NCBI GenBank assembly: GCA_964036045.1
Contig: OZ038380.1
Coordinates: 169,496,031 to 169,560,030, forward strand
Length of the DNA stretch: 64,000 nucleotides
From: Eutreptiella sp. 'Long Island Sound 2002'
Lineage: Eukaryota; Euglenozoa; Euglenophyceae; Eutreptiales; Eutreptiaceae
Direction: 5' to 3'
A program made the translations under genes and the position numbers. The stretch's first letter is position 1; each line of letters begins with the position of its first letter. Below are positions 1 to 11,085 of the stretch, piece after piece. The notes under the pieces are model-generated. The model worked only from the letters and a program-made list of their open reading frames with translations. It was not told where the DNA came from and did no database searches.

Positions 1-189
1 CGAGTGTAGCCAGTCCCGTGAATGGAACGGATTGGGTTTTGAAGACGAGGTGGGAATATCATTGGCTAGGGCAGGTATGATGGCATCCAATGCGTGCTGA
101 TGGAAGTGACCAATGAATTTCCTGACGGCCCATGATCCTCCCAAAGAGTGTGTCAGGTGCCGGTACAGGGAACAAGGCACAGCGAGTCG
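1..189. other. No recognisable feature
   Basis: I see nothing supportable here. The LINE-derived frame on the minus strand ends at 190, so this may be the 3' untranslated end of that element or its flank. Confidence 0.4.
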
Positions 190-1650
190 TCAGGTGATGC
201 GCAGATCGCGGTGGAGCGCTGTGCTGCGCCAACTGGCGACCAGCGCGGGCTGTGGCCAGGAGGATAACCAGACATGGACCAGGAGGTGGGAGGGGGAGCA
301 GTGGGCGAGGACACTGTGCACACTGAGGTTGTGCCGCATGTGACAGTGGGGGCATGGGCGTGGGGGGGACTCATCTTTCCAGAAACTCGCATAATGGGAG
401 TAGTTTTTGCGTGATTGAAGACCAAAAAGCCACTTGTGCCACGCGAGTCGGCGGAATTTCAGGGGGTACCAGGAGGAGTGGTGAAAATGGTCGCGAGAGT
501 GTTGGGCAACCAGATCGCGGGTCCAAACTTTGTGGGGGGGCAACAGGAGTTCACCCCGGTAGACCACATCCCACGGTGTCTGTGCAGTGGGGGGGGGGGG
601 GGGGCGGTGGCAGTGTGGAACCATACTCGGCGAATTCGTCTGACTTTTCCTGATGCACGTGCCCAGTATGCCCTGAAAAAAAGATTGGTTTTTGGACAGG
701 AGGGAATGTCGGGCTTGAATGACCCACCTTGACTGGCGTACAGGGCGCTTGGTACCCGTGGTGGAGGCAATAGCACCTTTGCAGTCAACCCTCAGTTTTG
801 CATGGGGGGGTGAGAAGTGGGAACCCAGTAATATACCAATGACCTCAGCTTTATATTTTTTTTTGCAACAGGCCTGCGCTGAGTAGCGATAAGGCTCTCG
901 GGTTCACAACCCGGTCTCTGCATCAGTAATGCAGGGCGCAGTACAGTCACCCGATACATTGTGTGGCCAAAAGGCAAACCTGGATCTGTGCCTGCAGAGA
1001 ATACCAATGCATGGTAGTGCAGTGGGTACTGCCACGCCGAAGCAACCCAAAAGTTCGGGGGTTCATGGATTCAACAGGTATGCATTGAAGTTCTTACTTT
1101 CGTACTTTCGTACTCTCGTACTTTTGTACCAATGACCTCAGCTTGATATGAGTTAGGGTTGCCCGGCACGCGGCAGAGGACGATGTGTCCGTCTCGGAGG
1201 ACGGCGGAGGCGCCAGATGCTGGGGGGGACCCAATACGGCTGCCATCGGTATAGGTGTAGTCAGGTGTGGGGCCAGAGTTTGGTACCACGTACGCTGCTA
1301 AGCCTGCAACGGAGGCAATCTCAACGGCGCCGCGTAGGGCCTGTTTGGATCTCCAGGAGACGGTGAGGGGTAGCATGCTCGAGGAGGGTGGGGGTCCTAC
1401 CAAGGAGAGGGCACGGGTGAAAAGTACGCGTGGGGAGATGCTGGCAGCAGAGGACACCCGCAAAGAGGCAAGGAGGGGGTTTCTGTGCAGGGAGTCGAGG
1501 ACACGGGTGGGGTACAGGACCAACAGGCAGCCGAGGCCAAGTCCCCTGGAGCGATGGGTGTACAGCGTTTTCTTTGCCACGAGTGATGGCAGCCCAGAGA
1601 CCGCGAACACAAAGCGCTCCAGCGCTGAGGAAAGTTCCGCCGCCTAGTGA
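190..1650 (-). mobile_element. Non-LTR retrotransposon (LINE) remnant with RNase H and C-terminal Cys/His motif
   Basis: Read on the minus strand. About 1640-1300 resembles the region just after the reverse transcriptase of RNase H-bearing LINEs, with AKKTLYTHRSRGLGLG. An RNase H domain follows: YTDGS with the first catalytic Asp near 1260, then YQAEVIG with the catalytic Glu near 1145. After an interrupting insertion the domain resumes with AEVIG at about 847, then VDCKGAI near 745 (third acidic residue) and HQEKSDEFAEYG near 650 (last acidic residue). The frame ends in a CPHC-x-H-x-C type motif (CPHCHMRHNLSVHSVLAHC) at about 350-290, the usual C-terminal motif of such elements. The reverse transcriptase and ORF1 are missing, so it is 5' truncated. 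A G run at about 588-603 shifts the frame. It is dead: a fragment, split and frameshifted. Confidence 0.8.
834..1149. mobile_element. Short retroposon (SINE-like) with 23-bp target-site duplication inside the LINE
   Basis: TACCAATGACCTCAGCTT followed by TATAT or GATAT occurs at 834-856 and 1127-1149, one mismatch in 23 nt, flanking about 270 bp. Removing the insert and one copy restores the RNase H frame, so this is a true target-site duplication. Inside, next to the left copy, is a T run (an A run on the minus strand). At 896-917 there is a tRNA T-arm-like stem-loop, TCGGG-TTCACAA-CCCGG. Next to the right copy is a short degenerate tandem repeat of about eight bases (TACTTTCG) at 1095-1126. 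These are SINE traits, but the two ends give conflicting orientation signals (A tract on one strand, tRNA-like arm and tail on the other), so I leave the strand open. Confidence 0.7.
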
Positions 1651-2621
1651 CAGAATAGTTTCACACAGCATAGGGTGGGAAGAGAGAAGCAAGTTTATAA
1701 TGGACCGAGGAGATGCAGGGGCGAGGCAACCGTGGAACCGAGTGCCACCCGGTGCCACGGCGCACTAGGTAGTGCAGCAGGGACCAGCCGCAGCGTGGCA
1801 GAGAGCCCCCCCCCCCCCCCCTGCTCTGCCAAAAAGGGGGTGGGGGGCGCACCTCAAGCCAGTGCGTGCCAACACTACACAGGTCCTGCGGCTGCAATAC
1901 AGAAGGGGCTCTGCAACCAGCAAACCGCGGGAGAGCCCAGAAACGAACTGCCCAGAGAGGGAGAGCGTGAAGGTGACGGCGCCGCTGCCCCCTGTCCAAC
2001 AATCTGAGGACGAATAAGCACAGGGGGGGGGGGGGGGCGGGGGGGCGAGACCTCCACCAAAGAGGAAGCACTACAAGCAGAGCGCAAAGACCAATGCTTC
2101 AGAATATTCTGAGCAGGGAATCAGGAACCCGGGACTGAACAGGCAGACTGCAAAAGTGCACAATGCGACCGGACAATGCAGGAACGGATGTGCCGGGAAG
2201 CAGGGTACTCAGGAGACGGACCCCATGGCTGCCACACAAAGCAGCCTCTGGTACTAAGCAGGTGGCACTAAGCAATGGCCTGGACGGAAGGCGTCATTTG
2301 GGCCTAACATTTCGGTCAAGGAGAGGAGGGGGCTGCTTCAGTGGGGGAGGGGTTTGCTTCTACAACGTGGTGCAGATGATTGAAGGGCATGGCCTGGGCG
2401 CAAGGCGTGACCCAGGGATGTACTTCAAGGGGGGAGGGGGAAGGGGGGGTTGGGGTCTGAAGGGTCTGTTGGCAAAAAACAAATTGTGGGTGGCAGGGGA
2501 AAAGGGCTAATACAAGTGAGCAAACCGAAAATGTCGGTGGAACCTTTCGTCGACTTCCTTAAACGTTGGAGGAAGGGGGGGTTTGTCGCGGGCACAGACC
2601 GGGCTGCGCTGCTTCCCCACA
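1651..2621. other. Non-coding stretch with homopolymer runs
   Basis: No gene recognised. It holds a C run near 1807-1821 and G runs near 2025-2044 and 2428-2450. Open frames here are low-complexity Pro/Gly shadows of those runs. Confidence 0.4.
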
Positions 2622-3431
2622 TCAGAGGTCTAGCGTGAAGGCCTTCAGTGAGGCTGATGCCGGCATTACGGTGAGTGTCTGTGCCCCTTCCCCTCCAATC
2701 TTGTTGCCTGCCAGCAGCAGTGTGAGGTTGCTCAGCATTGGGGCAGTCTTCAGCGCAGCAAGCGCATCTGCGCCAGGGTCGCCTGTACGATTGCCTCGGA
2801 GCTGCAGCGTGAGGGCTGTCAAGGACGGGGCGGCAATGAGGCTAGACAGCGCAAGTGCACCATTGTCCTTGATTTGATTCCCTGCAAGGTCTAGAGTGAG
2901 GGACGTCAGTGAGGGTGCACCTCTTAGCAGCGCGAGTGCTTGTGCGCCCTTGTTTCTGACTTGGTTTTGTCGCAGGTTCAGTGTAATAGCCTGCAGACAG
3001 GGTGCATCCTTCAGTGCAGCAATCACTTCTGCACCGCTATCCCTCAGTTTGTTTCCTTCCAGTTTCAGAGTGAGAGACGTCAAAAAGGGTGCGTGCCATA
3101 GCGTAGCAAGTGCCTGCGCCCCAACATAATTCAGTGGGTTGCTGCCCAGATTCAGAGTGAGGGCCTTTAATCGGGGCAAATGTTTCAGTGTCGCATGTGA
3201 TTGTGCACCGTCGTTTGCAATTTGATTCGGGGCCAGATGTAGGGAGATGGCTGTCAACTGGACAGCATCTTTCAGGGCAGCCAGGGCATGTGCACCTCTG
3301 CTGCTGATGCAATTGCCTGCCAGGTGCAAAATTAGGGAGGTAAGAGACGGGGCGTTCTTGAGCATGGCGAGTGCTTCGGCACCGCCGTCCCCAATTTCAT
3401 TCCGACACGGACTGGGTGTGCCAGACACCAT
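2622..3431 (-). CDS. Leucine-rich-repeat protein (RNase-inhibitor/NLRC3-like LRRs), possibly one exon
   Basis: A 269-residue open frame made almost entirely of LRRs. The unit is exactly 29 residues (87 nt), with the pattern GAxALAxLKxAPSLTxLTLxLxGNxIxDx; eight complete units are visible plus part-units at both ends. Such LRRs form a solenoid used for protein-protein contact; the partner is unknown. The frame starts at an ATG with an in-frame TGA just upstream and stops at 2622-2624. The first residues (PSPCRNEIGDGGAEAL) already sit inside a repeat, so the true protein may start in an upstream exon; cacacccag just before TCCGTG could be an acceptor. The last unit ends abruptly at AFTLDL. It could be a complete small LRR protein, an exon of a larger one, or a decayed copy. 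Confidence 0.6.
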   Translation of the reverse strand: MVSGTPSPCRNEIGDGGAEALAMLKNAPSLTSLILHLAGNCISSRGAHALAALKDAVQLTAISLHLAPNQIANDGAQSHATLKHLPRLKALTLNLGSNPLNYVGAQALATLWHAPFLTSLTLKLEGNKLRDSGAEVIAALKDAPCLQAITLNLRQNQVRNKGAQALALLRGAPSLTSLTLDLAGNQIKDNGALALSSLIAAPSLTALTLQLRGNRTGDPGADALAALKTAPMLSNLTLLLAGNKIGGEGAQTLTVMPASASLKAFTLDL

Positions 3432-3610
3432 ACAGTGCCAAACGAAACAGCACTGCCACGAGTGTCACACTCACCAGGGCCCGTAGGCAATTGTCGAAGA
3501 AATCTCCCCCCAAGGCGGGGAGAGATGGTGCCAGAAAAGATGTGCAGCTCAGCTCAGTTCTGCTCAGACGTTCATGTGTATAAACACATCATGCCTACAA
3601 CAGATATATA

Positions 3611-3655
<45 letters not shown>

Positions 3656-4765
3656 ATATATACATCCCTTGTAAAACCACCCGTGTGTGCCAGGCAGAGC
3701 CCATGTGTCACACCTGTGTCCCACCACCTGCACGTGCACTGCCACTGTTTGGTCCGTCAACAGCACTCCAACACTCAATTTGAGTCGTCGGAGAGGGCTG
3801 CACAGGGTGTACGGGCAGCCACATGGTGTCATGGTGTCATGGTGTCAACGCCAGGTCCCACCTCCCGCAGGAGGCAGTTGCCCGTGGTCCCAGCCGGGCC
3901 AGAGTGGCACAATACCGCAGCAAGTGCAACACCCTGTGCGACCCTGTGCTCCGCGAACCCCCTCCCCCCTTCCCCGCATTGTCGTTGTCCACGCCACACG
4001 GCATGGGCAGCTACAGGGACGACCACACAGCCGGGCCCCCATGCATGTCCCTGTGCACACAGGGCCCCCAATGTGTTCAGTTCTGTCAAAGGTAATAAAT
4101 TTTGCATGGGCACACACCCAATGCCTTCAGTTCTGCCAAAAGTAATAAATTTTGCATGGGGAAAACAAGGGGTTGGGGGCCAAAATAACTTCCGGTGAGC
4201 CCAGGGGCCCATCCCCTCTGTCTCACGGCCATGAAATGACATGGCCCGTTTTAAGTCCCAGAGCTGGGTGTCCAGCTTGAGCCTTTTTGCTGGTCGTGCG
4301 ATCAGCCTGGGCCCAAGCACACCGCATCTGTGACGCCGGTTGGCTATGGACAGCTCTACGGCCCTGGGCCCGCCATGCGGCGGGTGCAGTGGGAGGCAGC
4401 ACCCCCCCATAGTCCTTGGATTGGTAACGGGACGGGGGCTGACTGTGTCAAGCTGCAGTGCAGCAGCTGGAGCTCCTCCAGGACTGCTACCCTGCAGCAG
4501 CGAAGGAGAGCTGCAATACTTGCAGCATCTGAGAAGGAGTGTCGCGGTGCTTGCGGAACCGGTGCAGCACCCCCCATAGTCCCTAGATTGGTAAAGGGAT
4601 GGGGGCTGGCTGCGTCAAGCAAAGGCGCCACCGCTGCGGTCTGGGCTCTTGCCATGTGGCAGGTCAGGTGCGGGTTGCAACTCCTCCCCATAGTCCCTGG
4701 ATTGGTAACGGGACGGGGGCTGGCTGCGTAGAGCTGCAGTGTAACGGCTACAGGACGTGTGGCAG
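3432..4765. other. Intergenic: TA microsatellite and short tandem repeats
   Basis: It contains a TA dinucleotide tract at about 3613-3653. A ~35-nt segment ending ATAAATTTTGCATGGG is repeated twice with 50-nt spacing (4076 and 4126). A segment with CCATAGTCC...GATTGGTAA...GGGGGCTG appears three times (4407, 4574, 4688). No gene recognised. Confidence 0.6.
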
Positions 4766-7700
4766 CTAAGGTGGGGGTTGACGTGCGCCCACCCTCCGCG
4801 CCGCTTTTGGAACGCCCGCTCCCTCGGTGTCGGTTCCCATAGACCAGGGTCCGCCCTGAGCAAAGGCCGCCAAACGGAAAAGGCGATCGGTAGGCCGTTG
4901 GCTCTGAGGCGGCTGCACACTGCGGGATGGTCGCCCACCCACCCCAACCGTGATACCATGTGTGTCCCCGGCGGTGGCCCTGTCCACGTCCCCCTTAGCC
5001 GCGGCCGCACTCGATCCGACGACCCCGTGATCGGGGCCAGGCACACCGCTACTGGCCGCCGGGGGGAGGAAGCCCTCACTGTCACTGGGTGGCACGCCAG
5101 GCATCGGTGGGTGGTCGGCGCTACTGGAGGCCACGGCCGCACTCGACCCAACGGCCGCGTGGTCCGGGCCAGGCACGCCACTGCCGGCCGCCGGGGGGAG
5201 GAGGCCCTCACTGTCACTGGGTGGCACGCCAGGCATCGGTGGGTGGTCAGCGCTACTGGAGGCCGCGGCCGCACTCGACCCAACGGCCCCGTGATTGGGG
5301 CCAGGCACGCCGCTGCCGGCCGCGGAGGGGAGGAGGCCCACGCTGTCACCGAGTGGCACGCCAGGCATCGGTGGGTGGTCGGCGCTACTGGAGGCCACGG
5401 CCGCACTCGACCCGACGGCCCCGTGGTCGGGGCCAGGCACGCCACTGCCGGCCGCCGGGGGGAGGAGGCCCACGCTGTCACTGGCTGGCACGCCAGGCAT
5501 CGGTGGTTGGTCGGCGCTACTGGAGGCCACGGCCGCACTCGACCCGACGGCCCCGTGGTCGGGGCCAGGCACGCCGCTGCCGGCCGCGGAGGGGAGGAGG
5601 CCCACGCTGTCAGTGGGTGGCACGCCAGGCATCGGTGGTTGGTCGGCGCTACTGGAGGCCGCGGCCGCACTCGACCCAACGGCCGCGTGATCGGGGCCAG
5701 GCACGCCACTGCCGGCCGCCGCGGGGAGGAGGCCCACGCTGTCGCTGAGTGGCACACCAGGCATCGGTGGGTGGCTGTTGTGCTGCGAGGGGGCGTCCGT
5801 GCTGCCCTGGCCGCGCGCGGAGGAGGCGCCGCGCGCCCGCGCCACGTGGGTGTGGGCGTTGCTGCCGGAGGCCACCTCTGCGCCCGATCCGACGGCCCCG
5901 GTCTGCGGGGCGTGGGACAGGTACGCCGCCTTCAGCTCGTCGATCATGCGCCGGAGCGGCACGTCCTTCCCGAACACGCAGTGCGCCCCGCACCGCGAGT
6001 AGAATGCGACGTCCTCCGCCGTGGCGTTCCCGGAGCGCACGCAGATCAGCCCCGTGAATTGCTGGGCCACCAGCCGCTGGATGAGGTCGGTGCCCAGGAC
6101 GTTCTCCTCCGGCCCGTACTCGAGGTTCTGGTCCAGGACTGCGATGTGCGCGACGGCCATCGTCCGCTCGATGAAGGGTTCGACGTCGCGCACGCTCTCC
6201 CCGAACACGTGCACGTGCGGCGTGACGCGGTGGAGCAAGTGGTGCTGCAGGAGCTGGCGACTCCCATCGGAGTCGTCGATGACGCAGACGTGCAGGTTTG
6301 GGGGGAAGGGGCCCTGGTCGCGGGGGCTGGGGGGCCTGGGGTTGGCAGCGACGCTGGCGATGACCTGCGCGGTGAAGCGCACCTCCGTCCCGTCCTGCGT
6401 CAGGTGGAGCGCCATGTCGTGCAGATGGGCGGACAAGAACGCCTGCTGAAGCCCGATGCCGTTCGACATGGGGGAGTGTGCGGGGGCCTGGCGGCCGTGG
6501 GTGTCGTGGGTGCCATTCCACGCTCGGGCCACGAAGTCCTGCGTGAGGACCGGTTTGGTGGGGCTCACCTGATTGGTCAAGGCGAAGCAGAGCCTCAGCC
6601 GGCCGTCTCCGGTGGGGGTGGTGGTCACGGCAAGGTGGACGGCGGACTCCGGGCTGGTCCCGTGCCGAAAGGCGTTGCTGATGGCGTTGTCGGGGACCAG
6701 GCTGCACAGCGTCGTGTCCAACAGCAGCACGCAAGTGGGCACTTGCACCTGCACAGAGGAAACGTGAAGCGCAAAACGGGAATGGACTGTTTGCGTCTCG
6801 GCGTTGCCCGTGGGAATGAGGCCACAGCGACCGTTTGCTTTGTTGGGGAGTCTCCACTGCCTGCCCCCAGGCAAACACCTTGTACCTGTATCCACAGCTG
6901 ATGGTTGGCCCGTCCCAATTCAACTGCAACACAAAAAAAGGGTGAGGCAATCGAGAAAAAAAAAAACGATATGTCTGGGCCAAAAATTCAAATTGTTGAC
7001 GCCAAATGGGTGGGGGGGAGGGCGGGGGATCGAAAATTCTATTGCCTTCGGCAGAGCACCTCAAAGAGAGGCTGACAGTCAGCCAATTAAATCTCATGCC
7101 TTGGGGTATGCTACGCGAACGACCCCCCAAAAAATGGGGGGTATACAACGCACGCACCTGCGCTTGATCTAACAACCTCTCTTCGAGGTGGTTTCTCCGA
7201 GGGGCTTCACAAGAGTAGTGCCAGTCCGGTACCCTGACCTGCTCAGATCTCGCGACTGCCATCTACAGAACGCGAACTCGCTGATACCGTCGCTGAACCA
7301 ACAATTGCTGTCAGTTGGCCACCACCGCTGAGGGACACTCCCCTGGCGCACTGGCATCTGGCGTTCAGATCCAGCCCACCCCACTGCATGATGCATGGAG
7401 GAGGTCGGGATAGTCCAAACCGGGATAGGCTGACCAACCCCAAGGGGGTCTGGGGGGAGGCGGGTCACTCTCCCACCCTCTCCCAACCCTCTCCCACCCT
7501 CTCCCAACCCTCTCCCACCCTCTCCCAACCCTCTCCCACCCTCTCCCAGAGCAGAGGTCGCAGTGGTATGGGCAGCAACAGAGCTTGGCAAAGAAGACAT
7601 AGCAATGGATGAAGGCTGATAGCATTCTGCAAACAGATTGGGTGCAAATAGCCCTTGAAATACCTGATATGCACATATGTGAAATCCACCCTAGCATCCA

Positions 7701-9831
7701 CTAATTCTTATAAATACAAAGGATCCGAGATTGCCTTATCTATCTCACGAGAGGAGGTGATGGGGGGGGGTCGGCCCGATATCCTTCTTCTCCTCCGATG
7801 GTGGTCAGCCCAGCACGGAACGCACCCGCATCGTTCTGCTTTACATTTACCTTTGTGTTGGGTGGGATCCGGGTGGGTGGGTGCCGGAGGAGGCCACCAC
7901 GTGAGCTGTGCCTCAGTGATTGGGGCAACCAGGCTTTCAAGTGATGGGGGGGGGGGGTTCGATAGAGCCCCCTGGCTAGACTCCCCCCCCCAAAAAAAGG
8001 CTCAATTGACGGGACCCCCAAAATCCTACCGAGACTTGACTCCCGGGCCTCGGAGGTGACCCAGATCCAAAAATCGGCAAAAAATGAAAATGGGATTTTT
8101 GGAATCAGCGCGTTGAGGGAGTTCAGAAAAGTCATCATTTGCCATGTATTTTGACCATTGTTAATGCTAAAAAAAAAAAAACATTCGGCGCCAGAGTTCA
8201 TGACAACTGATTAATAGTGCCTGTCAATGGAGCCCTTTTCCCAACCCCTCCCCTCCCAGATTTGGGGGGCTCTATTGACCCCCCACCCCGCCTCACTTGA
8301 AAGCCCGGTATGCCTTGCCCCCCAGGCTTACCCTTCTGGAATACATACCTCTGTCCCCCCAATGGGACACTACAGGGGGCGGCAAGCATAAGGAACCCAC
8401 ATCGGCATTCGTTGCGGCCGACTAACCACAACGGCCATCCATCACCTGCCAACTGCCGCCGGTCAACCTCCAACCACCGTTGGCGAACGAAGAATCAGCC
8501 AGCCCCCAACCACCGTCGGTTGGACATCAATCCGAGTTCCAAAATAGGCGTTCCCTAGCAAAGCAAAACAAACTGACATCTCATGGAAAGTCCTGTACCT
8601 GCATTCCAAGTCCGGCGACCAGCTTGCCCACGAACTCGGGGAGGCGCACTGGCTCCAACGCCAGTTCATACTCATTGGCCACCATTTGTACATATGCCCG
8701 GCGATGCCGACAAGACCTCATTCCCCTTTGAAGGCAAACGGTGGCGCGATGCAGCTCGGAATGAACGGGGCCCTCACTTTGCACGTTGTCGAGGAAGAGC
8801 TCGATTAGCCCCGCAGCCTCTGCCATGTTGTTATTGAGCGTGTGGTTCAGGACGCTGTCGGCTTTGCGGGAGGAGTCCACCGCCTTGTCCAGCGCCTCTC
8901 GGAAGTGGCGTTGCAGAATGAACATGCGGCGGCGTGTCAGCGAGTCGGAGCGCATCCGCACAAGCAGGATCCCAAAGACAAAGAAGAGGCCAGCGCAGGG
9001 GAAGATGAGAATGGACAGATCCCTGCGAATATCTGCACTCATCAAGAGCGCTCCCAGAAAAACGACAGGCTGCAGCACGCAGGACCACAGCGTGCTCTGG
9101 TCAAAGCCCGCTGAGGCAAACAGCAGAATATGCAGGACCATCGAGGAGGTCACCAGGTGCAGTACCGAAGTGGTGGTTCGGAACGTCACGAACGACTCCA
9201 GCTGACGTATCGCCACTTCGTTGCCAGAGATCGCCTTCGTGACCTCAAAGAGGTCATAGTCGATGTGGTAACTGATCGAGACGCCGCTTTTCCAGGGCAC
9301 CAGAAAGCCACGCGAGGCCGCAGTCAAAACGTTTGCTACACTCACACAGAGCACTGTGTGCCTTCGGACGGAGGGGAAGCAGGAGAGAAGAATCAAAACG
9401 CCACAGGCGATCACCATGTCGGGGATGTGGGCCACGTAGAACCCGGGGTCGTACGGCTCAGAAAGTTTTCTTAAAGGCGCCACGTCATAGATGACGCTCA
9501 TCACGTAACAGGCTTTGCAAAACCACAAGAGATCGGGCAGGTGCCAAGCATGGAACTGTTGTTCTTTTTCTGGGTCATGGAACCTGTAGCCCTTCCAGAA
9601 GGAGCGGCACTCCCTCAGAAGAAGATAATCGGTTCCCATGTTTGACCTGTCGTCCCCAATCATCGTGCGATAAAGCCTGTAGCAAATTGGACCTCGTACC
9701 ACTGGGGCAAGGAAACGTGGCGCGCACCATGTGTACACCTGCAGCTGTTTACCCTTGGATTGAATTACATTATTGTACTGGGCCTGGAGGGTTTTGTGTC
9801 TGAGGGTACGTTTGCCCGGCGCACCCAGCAT
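4766..9831 (-). CDS. Membrane hybrid histidine kinase with receiver domain and 44-aa tandem-repeat tail (2 exons)
   Basis: Exon 1 is 9831-8599 and exon 2 is 6748-4766. The intron is GTACAG...CTCTGTGCAG, 1850 nt, phase 0, and joins ...GLGMQ to VQVPTC. The product is about 1071 residues. Residues ~100-295 hold about six hydrophobic segments (membrane sensor). The H box is SVLNHTLNN (His ~330). The ATPase N box is DNAISNAFRHG (Asn ~432/436), with a glycine motif NGIGL (~507); I see no clear DxGxG G1 box. The receiver domain at ~563-690 has the acidic pair IDD (569/570), phosphoacceptor AVLDQ (Asp 617), Ser 650 in VRSGN and Lys 672 in FGKD, all the expected residues. Six 44-residue Pro/Ser/Ala-rich repeats follow. 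It should autophosphorylate on His and pass phosphate to its own Asp; ligand and downstream partner are unknown. The start ATG lies in a segment also present at 15.1 kb, so the true N-terminus is uncertain. Confidence 0.82.
4990..5785 (-). repeat. 132-bp in-frame tandem repeat (six copies) in the kinase tail
   Basis: The sequence GGCACGCCAGGCATCGGT recurs at 5091, 5223, 5355, 5487, 5619 and (with one change) 5751, exactly 132 bp apart. On the minus strand each unit encodes 44 residues beginning PPMPGVP and containing GSGVPGPDH and SSAxASSSAD. Copies differ by a few substitutions and no indels, consistent with selection for frame or with recent amplification. The unit is low-complexity and probably disordered. 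Confidence 0.93.
6749..8598 (-). other. Intron of the histidine kinase gene
   Basis: It is bounded by donor GTACAG (8598) and acceptor CTCTGTGCAG (ending 6749). It holds a short tandem array of CTCTCCCACC / CTCTCCCAAC units at about 7466-7549 and a complete MITE-2 at 7932-8306. I see no gene in it. Confidence 0.75.
7932..8306. mobile_element. MITE-2 copy 1 (inside the kinase intron)
   Basis: The left end GGCTTTCAAGTGATGGG...TCGATAGAGCCCC and the right end GGGGCTCTATTGACCCC...TCACTTGAAAGCC are inverted copies of each other over about 40 bp. The interior (TCAATTGACGGG, AATGAAAATGGGATTT, GGCGCCAGAGTTCA) is shared with copies at 31.4 and 49.4 kb. No ORF, so non-autonomous. Confidence 0.8.
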
Positions 9832-9855
9832 CCAAATAAATGTTTTAGCCGTCTA

Positions 9856-10338
9856 TCACAATGCTTGACCCCAAAACATCACTCCCTCCTCTAGCCCAGG
9901 AACCCTAAGCACAAGCACATTGTATGACTGTTGGCAATCAAATGACTTCCCATTTTTTCGCCCAACAAATGGGACAATCACATGCACCCTGCCCTTGTAG
10001 GCCCCATCATGGCCACCCACCTCAAAATCAAAGAATTCCCCTCTTGTGCGTGACGGACTACTCAAGTGGCCACACCGAAGAGTAGGAGTCCTTAACCCCA
10101 ACTCGAGGGGCCACACCAAAGCGTGGGAATACTTTGCCCGGTGCGCCCGGCACGCTGACGTACTCTCTCTGGCTTGGGCTGCATTACGTGAGCAGTATGC
10201 ACCCCAGATGCAGTCAGCAAGGTTGCCAACTTTGGCGGCTTTCAGGGGTTGATTTTTGCCACTTCGCACGGCTCTAGGCTGACCAAATTCTTTTTTTTTT
10301 TGACGAAGTTGCAATAGTTCTGCAACAGTACGAGTCAA
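9856..10338 (-). other. Unassigned open frame just upstream of the kinase
   Basis: A 160-residue frame whose second half reads like real protein (GEFFDFEVGGHDGAYKG, then RVHVIVPFVGRKNG). I do not recognise a family. It ends 24 nt upstream of the kinase start on the same strand and may be a decayed exon, part of the kinase 5' region, or chance. The first half is Lys/Arg-rich from a T run on the plus strand. Confidence 0.25.
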
Positions 10339-11085
10339 TCTCGGGATCTAAGTACACTCTTAGAACATACCATAGCTTCTTCCTCTGTCCAGGACAGGGG
10401 TCGAGGTTGACAAAGAAGGAGCTACTTATATCCCTACCTTGAATATACCTGCAGAGCGACTTGGGGTCGCCACAACTCTGTTTGGCCCTCATCCTCACAC
10501 CTATGACATGTTTTCTTTGCTCCGGGCATGTACATGGGTGAGTCTAGTAATGCTCTGGTTCGCCCTGTTATTTTCCTAGTGGTACACGTCCGTTTGTCTG
10601 GTGGCAGGGAGCAAGTTGTGTTGTGTGGTGCTTCCACGCGCTGTTGCAAGCCATTTTGGATAAGTGCGTGCCGCAGTCCTAGGATGTGATACCATAGGTC
10701 CCCTCATGCAGCCACTTCTGGTTTGTCTTTTCCATACATTGTAGCCATGTACCTACCCTCCAATACCACATACCGTCATAGTGCCGTTCTCTGAGAACAC
10801 CTTGGCACCCATTGCCGTGCATGTCCGGTGCCTCCTGCATCAGTTTAGTGGTTTGCTACTTAATCATGGGTGTGGACAACTTCTCCGTCACTTTTTGATG
10901 CCCGATAGTATCCTGAGTGAACTCAAGGTACTTTAGCGCCTTCACCTTGGCATGAATCCTGGCTTTGTAGAATCTTGTGACATTCCTTGTCATCCTCCTT
11001 CACACGGCTTTAGGCTGACCAAATTCTATTGCCTTCAGCAAGGCACCTCGAAGAGGGAATACACCCTCGGGAGTGCATCAGACTG
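10268..11085. repeat. Short dispersed repeats
   Basis: CACGGCT(C/T)TAGGCTGACC followed by AAATTCT occurs at about 10268 and 11001. The segment from ATTCTATTGCCTTC to the AAGAG downstream occurs near 11022 and again near 7032 inside the kinase intron. No coding function seen; they look like pieces of one dispersed element. Confidence 0.5.

Noticed and set aside
5000-5785. CRISPR-like array
   Set aside because: The 132-bp units are contiguous and in frame with no spacer structure, within a eukaryotic coding exon.
4757-6901. 714-residue plus-strand open frame across the kinase repeats
   Set aside because: It is the antisense shadow of the kinase exon and its 132-bp repeat; the minus strand carries the recognisable domains.
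4766-9831. Bacterial origin or contamination for the histidine kinase
   Set aside because: The gene has a phase-0 GT-AG intron containing a MITE-2 also found elsewhere in the window, so it is resident in this genome.
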